64,000 nt of DNA from the NCBI GenBank assembly GCA_002840435.1, contig PHAT01000001.1, forward strand, positions 118,300 to 182,299, read 5' to 3'. This document shows positions 53,889-62,506 of this stretch, one piece after another (the stretch's first letter is position 1; the number at the start of each line of letters is the position of its first letter). Below the pieces are notes generated by a model. That model was not told where the DNA came from. It saw only the letters and a program-made list of their open reading frames with translations, and ran no database searches. The translations under genes and the position numbers were made by a program. Origin of the DNA: Deltaproteobacteria bacterium HGW-Deltaproteobacteria-6 (GTDB taxonomy: Bacteria; Desulfobacterota; Syntrophia; Syntrophales; Smithellaceae).

Positions 53889-54662
53889 TTAAGGGCAATA
53901 CCTGCGCACCTGTTCCATGACTTTCAGGGATTTGACTTCTTTGCCCAGCACGTGAGTAATGAAACCGCAGAGGATATTACGGGATTCGCAGGCAAGGCTC
54001 TCCGGCATGCTGACCATTTTCATTTTTTCAATGTCCATGTCTTTTCCCAAAAGCAGTGTACGGACGGTGCCGGCGGAGACGCTTTGATCGTATCGCTCCG
54101 GCCGGGCGCACGCGGCGCAGGTAATGCCGCCTTCTTTCGGAAAAAAGTAGTAAATCTTGCCGTTGGTCACGGGCGTTTTACAGTTTACGCAGGCTGTGAG
54201 CGACGGTTCGAATCCGGTAATTTTCAAAAGGCGCATTTCAAAAAACCGTATCGCCGCGTCTGAAACGTTTTCCCGCACCAGCAAAGTCAGAAAATCCGCC
54301 AGCAGCATAAACAGATCATCGTTGGATTTTCCTTCCGGACTGAAGTGATCGGTCAGATCAATGAAATAGGAGGCGGTCAGGGTTTTTTCCAGATCCTGAC
54401 GGATGGGTGAATAATGATCGATAATGTCGCAGGATTCAATAAAGGCCAGAGCGTCGCGATTTTTTCGCGAGAAAATAATATTGGTCAGCGAAAACGGTTC
54501 GAAGACGTTGGCAAAACGTTTTTTGCTTCTTTTGGCGCCTTTGGCGATTCCCTTGATCTTGCCGAACTCTCGGCTGTAAAAGGTGATGATGAGGTCCGAT
54601 TCACCGTAGCTTAAACTTTTCAAAACAAAACCGGCGGCTTTATGGCTTTCTCTGGTGCTCAT
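53889..54662 (-). CDS. recO: DNA repair protein RecO
   Basis: The 257-residue protein has an OB-fold N-terminus (GFVLKSLSYGESDLIITFYSREFGKIKGIAKGAKRSK split over residues 11-47) and a zinc-finger CVNCKTPV and CAAC (about 143-175). RecO loads RecA on SSB-coated DNA. It overlaps pyrC by 4 bp, so it is translated with the pyr genes; the U32 gene follows. Confidence 0.9.
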   Translation of the reverse strand: MSTRESHKAAGFVLKSLSYGESDLIITFYSREFGKIKGIAKGAKRSKKRFANVFEPFSLTNIIFSRKNRDALAFIESCDIIDHYSPIRQDLEKTLTASYFIDLTDHFSPEGKSNDDLFMLLADFLTLLVRENVSDAAIRFFEMRLLKITGFEPSLTACVNCKTPVTNGKIYYFFPKEGGITCAACARPERYDQSVSAGTVRTLLLGKDMDIEKMKMVSMPESLACESRNILCGFITHVLGKEVKSLKVMEQVRRYCP

Positions 54663-55948
54663 GATTTTGACGCAAGTCCGTCGTATTTAATATCGCCGCC
54701 CACGATGGTCAGGACCGCCCGTCCTTTCATCGGGCGCCCGTGAAACGGCGAGTTCTTCCCGCGTGATTGGAAGGCTTTAACATCCACGGTCCAGGGCAGT
54801 TCAGGGTTGATGACGGTGATGTCCGCGTCAGAGCCCGGCGCGAGCGTTCCTTTGCGCAGATTTAGAATGCGCGAGGGATTGCAGCTCATGACAGCAATAA
54901 GTGCAGGCCAGGTCAAAACGCCGTCATGCACCAGATTCAAGCTCAGCCCCAGAGACGTTTCCAGACCGCTGATTCCGTTTAGCGCGTATTCGAATTCCAC
55001 TTCCTTATCCGTGCGTCCGTGCGGCGCATGATCGCAGGCGATGGCGTCGAGCGTGCCGTCAGCGAGGCCTTCTTTAATGGCGGCCGCATCAGCCGGGCTG
55101 CGAAGCGGCGGACTGACTTTGTAGTTGGTATTATAATCCTGGAGCGATTCATCGGTTAAGATGAAATAGTGCGGGGCGGTTTCCGCCGTTACGTTCAGGC
55201 CTCTTGCTTTAGCGTCGCGAATCAGACGCACCGCACCTTTCGTGCTGACATGTGCGATGTGAATCCGTGTGCGGGTATATTCGGCAATCAGAATGTCGCG
55301 CGCCACCATGACATCTTCGGCAATGGCGGGGATACCCGGCAGCCCGAGGATGGTAGAAAAATAGCCTTCGTTCATCAGGCCGCCTGCGGAAAGATTTTTG
55401 TCTTCACAGTGTTGAATAACCGGCAGGTTCAGGGAACAGGCGTATTCCATCGTCCTGCGCATCAGAGCCGCATCCATGACGGGTTTTCCGTCGTCGGACA
55501 ACGCGATGATTCCCGCTTCCTGAAGGTCCCAGAATTCCGTTAACTGCTTGCCGTCCGATCCCACACTGATCGCGCCAATAGGATAAACATTGGCCAGATT
55601 TGCTTCGGCAGCTTTGCGGCGGATGAATTCGGTGATGGAGCGATTGTCGTTAACCGGTTGGGTGTTGGGCATGCAGGCAATCGACGTGAAACCGCCGGCT
55701 ACGGCCGCGGCCGAGCCCGTGGCAATGGTTTCTTTATATTCCAGGCCCGGTTCGCGCAGATGCGTGTGCATGTCGATTAAACCGGGCGCAACAATCATTC
55801 CGGCAAGGTCGATGACTTTTGCGTCCGGTCCGGCCTTAATATTTGCACCGCAGCCGGTAATTTTTCCTTCTTCAATCAAAATATCCGTCAGGCCGTCTAT
55901 TTTCTGAGCCGGGTCAATCACCCGGGCGCCTTTTAATAACAGTTTCAT
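54659..55948 (-). CDS. pyrC: Dihydroorotase
   Basis: The 429-residue class I dihydroorotase has the metal-binding [10 protein letters not shown] (about 59-68), the carbamylated-Lys/His-containing region, and [16 protein letters not shown] (about 302-317). It closes carbamoyl-aspartate to dihydroorotate. It overlaps pyrB and recO by 4 bp each (ATGA), giving a coupled pyrR-pyrB-pyrC-recO operon. Confidence 0.95.
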   Translation of the reverse strand: MKLLLKGARVIDPAQKIDGLTDILIEEGKITGCGANIKAGPDAKVIDLAGMIVAPGLIDMHTHLREPGLEYKETIATGSAAAVAGGFTSIACMPNTQPVNDNRSITEFIRRKAAEANLANVYPIGAISVGSDGKQLTEFWDLQEAGIIALSDDGKPVMDAALMRRTMEYACSLNLPVIQHCEDKNLSAGGLMNEGYFSTILGLPGIPAIAEDVMVARDILIAEYTRTRIHIAHVSTKGAVRLIRDAKARGLNVTAETAPHYFILTDESLQDYNTNYKVSPPLRSPADAAAIKEGLADGTLDAIACDHAPHGRTDKEVEFEYALNGISGLETSLGLSLNLVHDGVLTWPALIAVMSCNPSRILNLRKGTLAPGSDADITVINPELPWTVDVKAFQSRGKNSPFHGRPMKGRAVLTIVGGDIKYDGLASKS

Positions 55949-56874
55949 TCGTTTCCTCCGGTAAGCAGATAAAGCAGGGCCATTCTGACAGCGACGCCCT
56001 TATTGACTTGATCGAGAATGACGGAGCAGGCGGGATCATCGGCAATGTCAGGGGAAATTTCCACACCGCGGTTGATGGGGCCCGGGTGCATGACGATAGC
56101 GTCATTCTTAGCCAGTTTGATGTTCTTGCGGTTCAGGCAGTAGTGCTGGGCATATTCCCGAAGCGAAGGAAAGATGTTTTGCTTCTGCCGTTCCAGTTGA
56201 ATGCGCAGCATCATCACGACGTCCGCATCCGGAATCGCATCTTCCAGTCTGGTATAAGCCTTGACGCCCATCTGTTCGACATCGCGGGGCAGCATGGTGG
56301 CAGGTCCGGCAATGACCACCCGGGCGCCCATTTTGGATAAACCATAAATATTAGAACGTGCCACCCGGCTGTGCAGAATGTCACCCACGATGGCCACTTT
56401 TAAACCGTCGATTCTGCCTTTTTTTTCTTTAATCGTCATCATGTCGAGCAGGGCCTGAGTGGGATGCTCATGCGCGCCGTCACCGGCATTGATGATCGAT
56501 TGCGAGACAAGCGAGGCCAGGAGATGGGGAGCGCCGGCAGCGCTGTGCCGGATGACAATAATGTCCGGGTTCATGGCTTCAAGCGTGCGGGCCGTGTCGA
56601 TCAGTGTTTCTCCCTTAACGACGGAACTGGTCGATGCGGAAATATTTATGGTATCGGCGCTGAGTCGCTTTCCTGCGATTTCAAAGGATGTGCGGGTGCG
56701 CGTACTGGCTTCATAAAACAGGTTGATCACGCTTTTACCGCGCAATGTGGGTACTTTTTTAATGTCTCGTGTCGATATTTCCAGGAAGGATTCGGCTGTT
56801 TCCAAAATCAGGTTGATCTCGTCAACGGTCATTTCCTGGATGCCGAGGATGTCTTTTTTTCCAAGTTTCATCAT
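55945..56874 (-). CDS. pyrB: Aspartate carbamoyltransferase catalytic subunit
   Basis: The 309-residue protein has the carbamoyl phosphate loop [10 protein letters not shown] (about 54-63), HPTQALLDM (about 134-142) and PRDVEQMGV, with [12 protein letters not shown] near the end. It makes carbamoyl aspartate. It follows pyrR by 27 bp and overlaps pyrC. No pyrI is present, as is usual for the pyrR-type operon. Confidence 0.96.
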   Translation of the reverse strand: MMKLGKKDILGIQEMTVDEINLILETAESFLEISTRDIKKVPTLRGKSVINLFYEASTRTRTSFEIAGKRLSADTINISASTSSVVKGETLIDTARTLEAMNPDIIVIRHSAAGAPHLLASLVSQSIINAGDGAHEHPTQALLDMMTIKEKKGRIDGLKVAIVGDILHSRVARSNIYGLSKMGARVVIAGPATMLPRDVEQMGVKAYTRLEDAIPDADVVMMLRIQLERQKQNIFPSLREYAQHYCLNRKNIKLAKNDAIVMHPGPINRGVEISPDIADDPACSVILDQVNKGVAVRMALLYLLTGGNE

Positions 56875-56901
56875 AGGTTTGCCTTGTGGGTATTTTAAAA
56901 A

Positions 56902-57528
<627 letters not shown>

Positions 57529-57550
57529 TCAACGATACGTCAACGGGCAT

Positions 57551-57654
57551 AAAAAAAGCCTTTCCCCTTGCGGAGAAAGGCCTGAATAAACTTTGTGCTC
57601 ACTTTTTTCATCTTGGATTGTCCTTTTTCAATCTCGCCGGATCAAATTAAAAGG
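57551..57654 (-). promoter_or_regulatory. PyrR-type transcription attenuator of the pyr operon
   Basis: On the minus strand a hairpin CCTTTTAAT...ATTGAAAAAGG (57654-57622) has the loop TTGATCCGGCGAG, which fits the PyrR-binding pattern with conserved CCGGCGAG. It is followed by the terminator GCCTTTCTCC-GCAA-GGGGAAAGGC plus seven T (57581-57551). The AAAAAGG of the first stem can pair with CCTTTC of the terminator, giving the antiterminator. The two states are therefore mutually exclusive. Confidence 0.78.
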
Positions 57655-57671
57655 TTACGTTATGAGCGCTC

Positions 57672-57698
57672 ATTACAACACCGCTTGTTTCATGTCAA
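57672..57698 (-). promoter_or_regulatory. Promoter of the pyr operon with overlapping palindrome
   Basis: TTGACA (57698-57693) and TGTAAT (57677-57672) are 15 bp apart on the minus strand, shorter than usual. The perfect palindrome ATGAGCGCTCAT (57662-57673) overlaps the -10 and may be a second control site. The stretch 57451-57771 holds only this promoter and the attenuator. Confidence 0.45.
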
Positions 57699-57771
57699 GG
57701 TAAAAAAGTCGAAAATACTTTCCTTTAAAAATCATAAATGATATAGGTCTGCGACCTGGAGGAAGATAACT

Positions 57772-59034
57772 ATGGCGATTAATCGCGAACCTCAGGTTTT
57801 TTTGTTTTTAAGCAAAATCCTGGGGAGAAGTATTGTGGGCGCCACGGGCGAAACGTTAGGCCGTGTTTATGATTTAACCGCTGAATTTGTTGAGCCTTAT
57901 CCCGTTGTGACCGGTATAATCTTTCGTTCCGCCCGAAAAAAGAATCCGGTCGTCCTTCCCTGGAAGGATGTTGTGGATATGGATCAAACCATATCGGTTG
58001 CTGTGGAATCCACCCGGGAGTTATCTGCGCTCCATTTAAGGGAGGGGGAAGTCCTGCTTAAAGATGCCTTGCTGGATAAGCAGGTGGTTGATACGGACGG
58101 CGCCAAGATCAGACGGGTAAATGATCTCCAGTTTTTAAAAACAAGGCATGGTCTGCATCTGGTTCATGTGGATGTGGGCTTTCGCGGTTTGATTCGTCGT
58201 GTCGGGTTAATCAGAGTTTTCGACGCCGTTTTTCAGGGGCTGTTTGATTACAAACTGACCAATCATTTTATTCCTTGGAAGTTTACCCAGCCGCTCAGTT
58301 CGCCTGATCTTTTGCAGTTAAACATAGCGCAAAACCGTTTGAGTCAAATTCATCCGGCCGACCTGGCGGATATTCTGGAAGAGCTTGACATTAAACAGCG
58401 TTCCGCAGTGTTTCAGGCTCTTGATGTCGAAACAGCGGCGGAAACACTGGAAGAAACGGACCCTAAAATTCAGGTCAGTTTGATTAATGATCTCAACTCG
58501 GAGAAAGCTTCCGATATTATTGAGGAAATGTCTCTTTCTGAGGCTGCCGACCTCATCGGAGATCTGCCGAAATCCAAGGCGGAAGGCATCTTGAATGAAA
58601 TGGAAAAGGATATTGCCGATGACGTCAAGGAACTAATGGCCCATCCGGAGCAGGAAGCAGGCGGCATGATGACAACATCTTACCTGAGTTTCAGTCCGCA
58701 AACGACGGTTCGGGAAGCGCTGGAGGAATTTCGCCGGGAGGCGGCCGATGTAGATCTCGTCTACTATGTTTATGTAACGGATGAAGATGAGCGTCTCCTG
58801 GGGGTGATCAGCCTGAGGGATTTGATTCTAGCCGATGCGGATCAAATATTGGAAGACATCATGGATGAACGTGTTGTGTCGGTAAAACTCGATGATAAAC
58901 ATGATGTCATTGCCGAACAGTTTGCTAAATATGCCGTAACCGCCATACCGGTTGTGGATGAACAGGAAAAGATGCACGGCACCATTATTTTTAAGAATCT
59001 TCTGGAAGTTGTGGCGCCGCACTTGGGCAAATGA
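57772..59034 (+). CDS. PRC-barrel/MgtE_N/CBS-domain protein without a membrane channel
   Basis: The 420-residue soluble protein has PRC-barrel-like repeats in the N-terminal 160 residues, an MgtE N-terminal domain (about 180-285: HPADLADILEELDIKQRSAVF) and a pair of CBS domains (about 290-415). The membrane domain of MgtE magnesium channels is absent. It precedes the NRAMP-related gene by 27 bp and probably forms a Mg2+- or nucleotide-sensing regulator for it. MgtE_N and CBS domains bind magnesium in known channels; the partnership is inferred. Confidence 0.85.
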   Translation: MAINREPQVFLFLSKILGRSIVGATGETLGRVYDLTAEFVEPYPVVTGIIFRSARKKNPVVLPWKDVVDMDQTISVAVESTRELSALHLREGEVLLKDALLDKQVVDTDGAKIRRVNDLQFLKTRHGLHLVHVDVGFRGLIRRVGLIRVFDAVFQGLFDYKLTNHFIPWKFTQPLSSPDLLQLNIAQNRLSQIHPADLADILEELDIKQRSAVFQALDVETAAETLEETDPKIQVSLINDLNSEKASDIIEEMSLSEAADLIGDLPKSKAEGILNEMEKDIADDVKELMAHPEQEAGGMMTTSYLSFSPQTTVREALEEFRREAADVDLVYYVYVTDEDERLLGVISLRDLILADADQILEDIMDERVVSVKLDDKHDVIAEQFAKYAVTAIPVVDEQEKMHGTIIFKNLLEVVAPHLGK

Positions 59035-59061
59035 ATCCTGACCTGCTGTTGATAGTGATTT

Positions 59062-60324
59062 ATGGAAAAAATTAAATTTTTCTGGAAAAAAATATTGCAA
59101 ACCGGTTTATGGAAGCTGGGGCTGTTTTTTGCCTTGATTGGTCCGGGCATTATTACATCCAATGTCGATAATGATGCCGGTGGAATCACCACCTATTCTC
59201 TGGCCGGCGCTCACTATGGGTTAAGCCTTATCTGGATTCTGATTCCCGTGACCGTGGCGTTGATCATCATTCAGGAAATGTGCGCCCGGATGGGAGTGGT
59301 TTCCGGTAAGGGGCTTTCCGATCTGATCCGGGAACGTTTCGGCGCCAAGATCACTTTTTACCTGATGATTATTCTGCTTTTTGCCAATCTGGGAAACACG
59401 CTCTGCGAGTTTGCCGGTATTGCCGCCAGTATGGAAATATTCGGCGTCAGCAAATACATTTCCGTGCCGGCAGGCGCTGTTTTTGTCTGGTGGCTGGTAG
59501 TTAAGGGCAATTACAAGTCTGTGGAAAAAGTATTTCTTGTGGCTTGTGTATTTTATCTTTCCTATATTGTATCGGGATTTATGATTCATCCCGACTGGTC
59601 GGCTATCAGCAAGGCGGCGATAACACCCAGTTTGAATTTTGATGCAGGCATGCTGACAATGGCTATCGGCATCATCGGAACAACCATTGCGCCCTGGATG
59701 CAGTTCTACCTGCAGTCGTCGATTGTGGACAAAGGTCTGAAGGCGGAGAGTTATAAGTATTCCCGGATGGATGTTATCTTCGGCTCCATCACCGTCAATG
59801 TTGTCGCTTTTTTTATTATCATGCTTTGCGCCGTGACTTTATTTCAAAACGGGCTCAAGATTGAAACGGCAAAAGACGCCGCGCTGGCGCTGGCGCCGCT
59901 GGCTGGATCCTATGCTTCCATGCTGTTTGCTTTCGGTTTGCTCAATGCTTCGCTGTTTGCCGCCTCGATCCTTCCGCTTTCCACGGCCTATACCATTTGT
60001 GAGGCTTTCGGCTGGGAATCCAGCCTGAATACGAAATTTGTCGAAGCACCGCAGTTTTACGGCCTTTACTCGCTGATGATCTTTTTAGGCGCGGGTATTA
60101 TTTTGCTGCCGGGTGTGCCGCTCATTTCCATCATGTTTTATTCTCAGGTGATCAACGGTATTTTGCTGCCGTTTGTCCTGATTTTCATGCTGCTCTTGAT
60201 TAATGACAAACGGATTATGGGAGATTTTGTCAATGGCCGGCTGATGAATGTTGTTTCCTGGGTGACCGTCATGATTCTAATAGGCTTGTCGGTTGTGATG
60301 GTCGTATCGGCTATCTGGGAATAA
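59062..60324 (+). CDS. NRAMP-related divalent metal transporter, atypical motifs
   Basis: The 420-residue protein has 11-12 membrane segments and the NRAMP fold (GPGIITSNVDNDAGGITTYS near 27-46; GTTIAPWMQFYLQ near 210-222). The canonical TM1 DPGN is DNDAG and the TM6 MPH is APW. The Met that favours transition metals is replaced by Ala, as reported for NRAMP-related magnesium transporters. Coupling to an MgtE_N/CBS protein supports magnesium as a substrate. Start ATG 59062 has only a weak ribosome site, and the coupling is to the gene before it. Confidence 0.85.
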   Translation: MEKIKFFWKKILQTGLWKLGLFFALIGPGIITSNVDNDAGGITTYSLAGAHYGLSLIWILIPVTVALIIIQEMCARMGVVSGKGLSDLIRERFGAKITFYLMIILLFANLGNTLCEFAGIAASMEIFGVSKYISVPAGAVFVWWLVVKGNYKSVEKVFLVACVFYLSYIVSGFMIHPDWSAISKAAITPSLNFDAGMLTMAIGIIGTTIAPWMQFYLQSSIVDKGLKAESYKYSRMDVIFGSITVNVVAFFIIMLCAVTLFQNGLKIETAKDAALALAPLAGSYASMLFAFGLLNASLFAASILPLSTAYTICEAFGWESSLNTKFVEAPQFYGLYSLMIFLGAGIILLPGVPLISIMFYSQVINGILLPFVLIFMLLLINDKRIMGDFVNGRLMNVVSWVTVMILIGLSVVMVVSAIWE

Positions 60325-60349
60325 TCGTCCGTACCCGTATTGATTTAGT

Positions 60350-61033
60350 TCAGTGCAGCAGATTTCCCAGGCGGTCCCAGCGGATTTTCTTCAGAAGATT
60401 GTCCTGTTCTTCACTGTTCCATGACCAGTAAATAACGAGCGCTTTGCCTTCCACATCTCTTAAGTCCACAAAACCCCAGAAGCGGCTGTCGGCGCTTTCA
60501 TCGCGGTTGTCGCCCATCACAAAAAGCGACCCCTTCGGAACGACGACCGGTCCAAAGTTATCGCGCGGCTGCATCATCGCCGGGTAGGTGACATGGTCGG
60601 AATAAATGCCGAAAGCGTCTTTGTAGGGCCGGTCATTGATAAAGATATTTTTATTCTTAATCTCGATTTTATCGCCACTGACGCCGATAACGCGCTTGAT
60701 ATAATCTTTAGAACGGTCATGAGGGTAAATAAATACGATAATATCCCCTTTTTGGGGATCGGTGACGGGGATTAAAATTCTTCTGATCACCGGTATTTTA
60801 ACGCCGTATATGAATTTGTTGACCAGCAGATGATCGCCGACAAGCAGTGCCGGCACCATCGACCGGGAAGGAATTTTATAAGCCTGGATGATAAAAGTAC
60901 GAATAACAACGGCGATTAAAATAGCGATGATAATCGCTTCAATGTATTCCTGAACTTTTGATTTATCTGTTTCCTTATTTGCCTTCTTCGACTTTTCCTG
61001 AACGATGTTTTTTGAATGATTATTTTCCGTCAT
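60350..61033 (-). CDS. lepB: Signal peptidase I
   Basis: The 227-residue protein has one N-terminal membrane segment (about 28-48) and the S26 motifs: the catalytic Ser in IPSRSMVPALLVGD, the Lys in DYIKRVIGVSGDKIE and GDNRDESADSRFWG. It cleaves signal peptides on the outer face of the membrane. It is transcribed after DUF456, secF and secD on the same strand with short gaps, an export-related cluster. Confidence 0.95.
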   Translation of the reverse strand: MTENNHSKNIVQEKSKKANKETDKSKVQEYIEAIIIAILIAVVIRTFIIQAYKIPSRSMVPALLVGDHLLVNKFIYGVKIPVIRRILIPVTDPQKGDIIVFIYPHDRSKDYIKRVIGVSGDKIEIKNKNIFINDRPYKDAFGIYSDHVTYPAMMQPRDNFGPVVVPKGSLFVMGDNRDESADSRFWGFVDLRDVEGKALVIYWSWNSEEQDNLLKKIRWDRLGNLLH

Positions 61034-61049
61034 AACGGGGGGCGAACTC

Positions 61050-61562
61050 CTAAGAGTAAATATTCAATAGAGAAACAAAAATCATAATCAGGGCGAGAAA
61101 ACCTTTTACCATTTTCTGCCCGATCATGGCGAAGAAAGCACGGTTGGATGCCTGATGGGGACTTCTTAATTTTGTTTGACGGAGCAATTCTACGATCAGC
61201 AGCCCCGCCAGTCCTCCGAGGAAAAACCCTCCCCAGATGCCGATACCCCAGAGAACGGGTGTTAAAAGAATCATGCCCGCCACGGCGCCTATGGCCGAGG
61301 CCCAGAGGGATTTCCTGATCACAGGGGCTTTATGCGCGTCCGTCAATCTTGCCAGAAAATCAAGAGATTCGGCGAGAATGGCAAAGATGAGTAGGAGCAG
61401 AAGGACTTTCCAGCCGACTTGTGCAAAGCCGGTTAAAAGGGCGTAGAGCAACACGTCCAGGAATATAATGATTGTTCCGGGCAATCCGAACAGGGTCAGA
61501 TAAATTCCGACGAACAATATTAAAATAAAAAAAACAAATCCTACCGCTGCCAGGGACGACAA
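61050..61562 (-). CDS. DUF456 membrane protein
   Basis: The 170-residue protein has about five membrane segments with glycine-rich GFFLGGLAGLLIVELL (about 116-131) and LFGLPGTIIIF near the N-terminus, as in the DUF456 family. The function is unknown. It lies 5 bp after secF and 16 bp before lepB, so it is probably co-transcribed with the export genes. Confidence 0.8.
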   Translation of the reverse strand: MSSLAAVGFVFFILILFVGIYLTLFGLPGTIIIFLDVLLYALLTGFAQVGWKVLLLLLIFAILAESLDFLARLTDAHKAPVIRKSLWASAIGAVAGMILLTPVLWGIGIWGGFFLGGLAGLLIVELLRQTKLRSPHQASNRAFFAMIGQKMVKGFLALIMIFVSLLNIYS

Positions 61563-61567
61563 TGTGA

Positions 61568-62479
61568 TTACTTCCTCTTCATTCTCGAAGGTTGCAGCTT
61601 TTCAAAAAGCATCACGCTGGTGCACGCGATATAAACTGTGGAATACGTGCCAACGACGGTGCCGACCAACATGGCAAAAGCAAAATCACGAATGACCGGT
61701 CCGCCGAAAATATACAGGGCTAAAACCGTGAAGAAAACAGTCAGAGACGTCAAGATGGTTCTGCTGAGTGTTTCATTGATGGCCAGATTAATGATGTCGC
61801 CCAGCTTCTGCCTGGGATTCCGTTTTACAATTTCACGAATTCTGTCGAGTGTTACAATCGTGTCATTAATCGAAAAACCGATAACAAAGATGAGGACCGC
61901 GAGAATGTTGATGGTGAATTCCATGTTCATCACAGAAACCGCCCCGATCACAATCAGGGTGTCATGAACCAATGCGAGAATTCCACCTGCCGCATAACGG
62001 AACTCAAAGCGCCAGGTGACATAAATCAGAATAGCCAGCCAGGAAAAAATAACAGCAATAATGGCCTTTCGCGTAAAATCCGCACTGACTTTAGATCCGA
62101 CGACTTCCACCCGCCGGATTTCATAATCCTTGTTGAAAGCGGCAGTGAGCGGTTGTTCCACATTGGCGGCCAGTATCTTTTGATCGGAGAAAGATTCCGA
62201 TGTGCGAATCAAAAATTCATTGACGCCGAACTGTTGAATCGTGCTGTTTGCCAGCTTCGTTGATTGGAGAGACGCACGAATTTGATCGGCGGTTATATTC
62301 TTTGAAAATTTAACCTGAATGATTGAGCCGCCGGCGAAGTCAATACCAAGATTAAAACCGCCATGAAAGATAATCGATCCAATGCCGATAATGATCAGGA
62401 TGGCTGATAGAACCATCGCATACTTCATTTTTCCGACAAAATCTACGTTAACACCTGGTTTTATCAACTCCATGCTCAT
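61568..62479 (-). CDS. secF: Protein-export membrane protein SecF
   Basis: The 303-residue protein has six membrane segments, with an N-terminal FHGGFNLGIDFAGGSIIQV (about 38-56) and the conserved VIGFSINDTIVTLDRIRE (about 204-221) that links with SecD. It assists late steps of Sec export. It follows secD by 27 bp. Confidence 0.96.
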   Translation of the reverse strand: MSMELIKPGVNVDFVGKMKYAMVLSAILIIIGIGSIIFHGGFNLGIDFAGGSIIQVKFSKNITADQIRASLQSTKLANSTIQQFGVNEFLIRTSESFSDQKILAANVEQPLTAAFNKDYEIRRVEVVGSKVSADFTRKAIIAVIFSWLAILIYVTWRFEFRYAAGGILALVHDTLIVIGAVSVMNMEFTINILAVLIFVIGFSINDTIVTLDRIREIVKRNPRQKLGDIINLAINETLSRTILTSLTVFFTVLALYIFGGPVIRDFAFAMLVGTVVGTYSTVYIACTSVMLFEKLQPSRMKRK

Positions 62480-62506
62480 ACTATATCTCCTGCGTGCGCT
62501 TGAATT

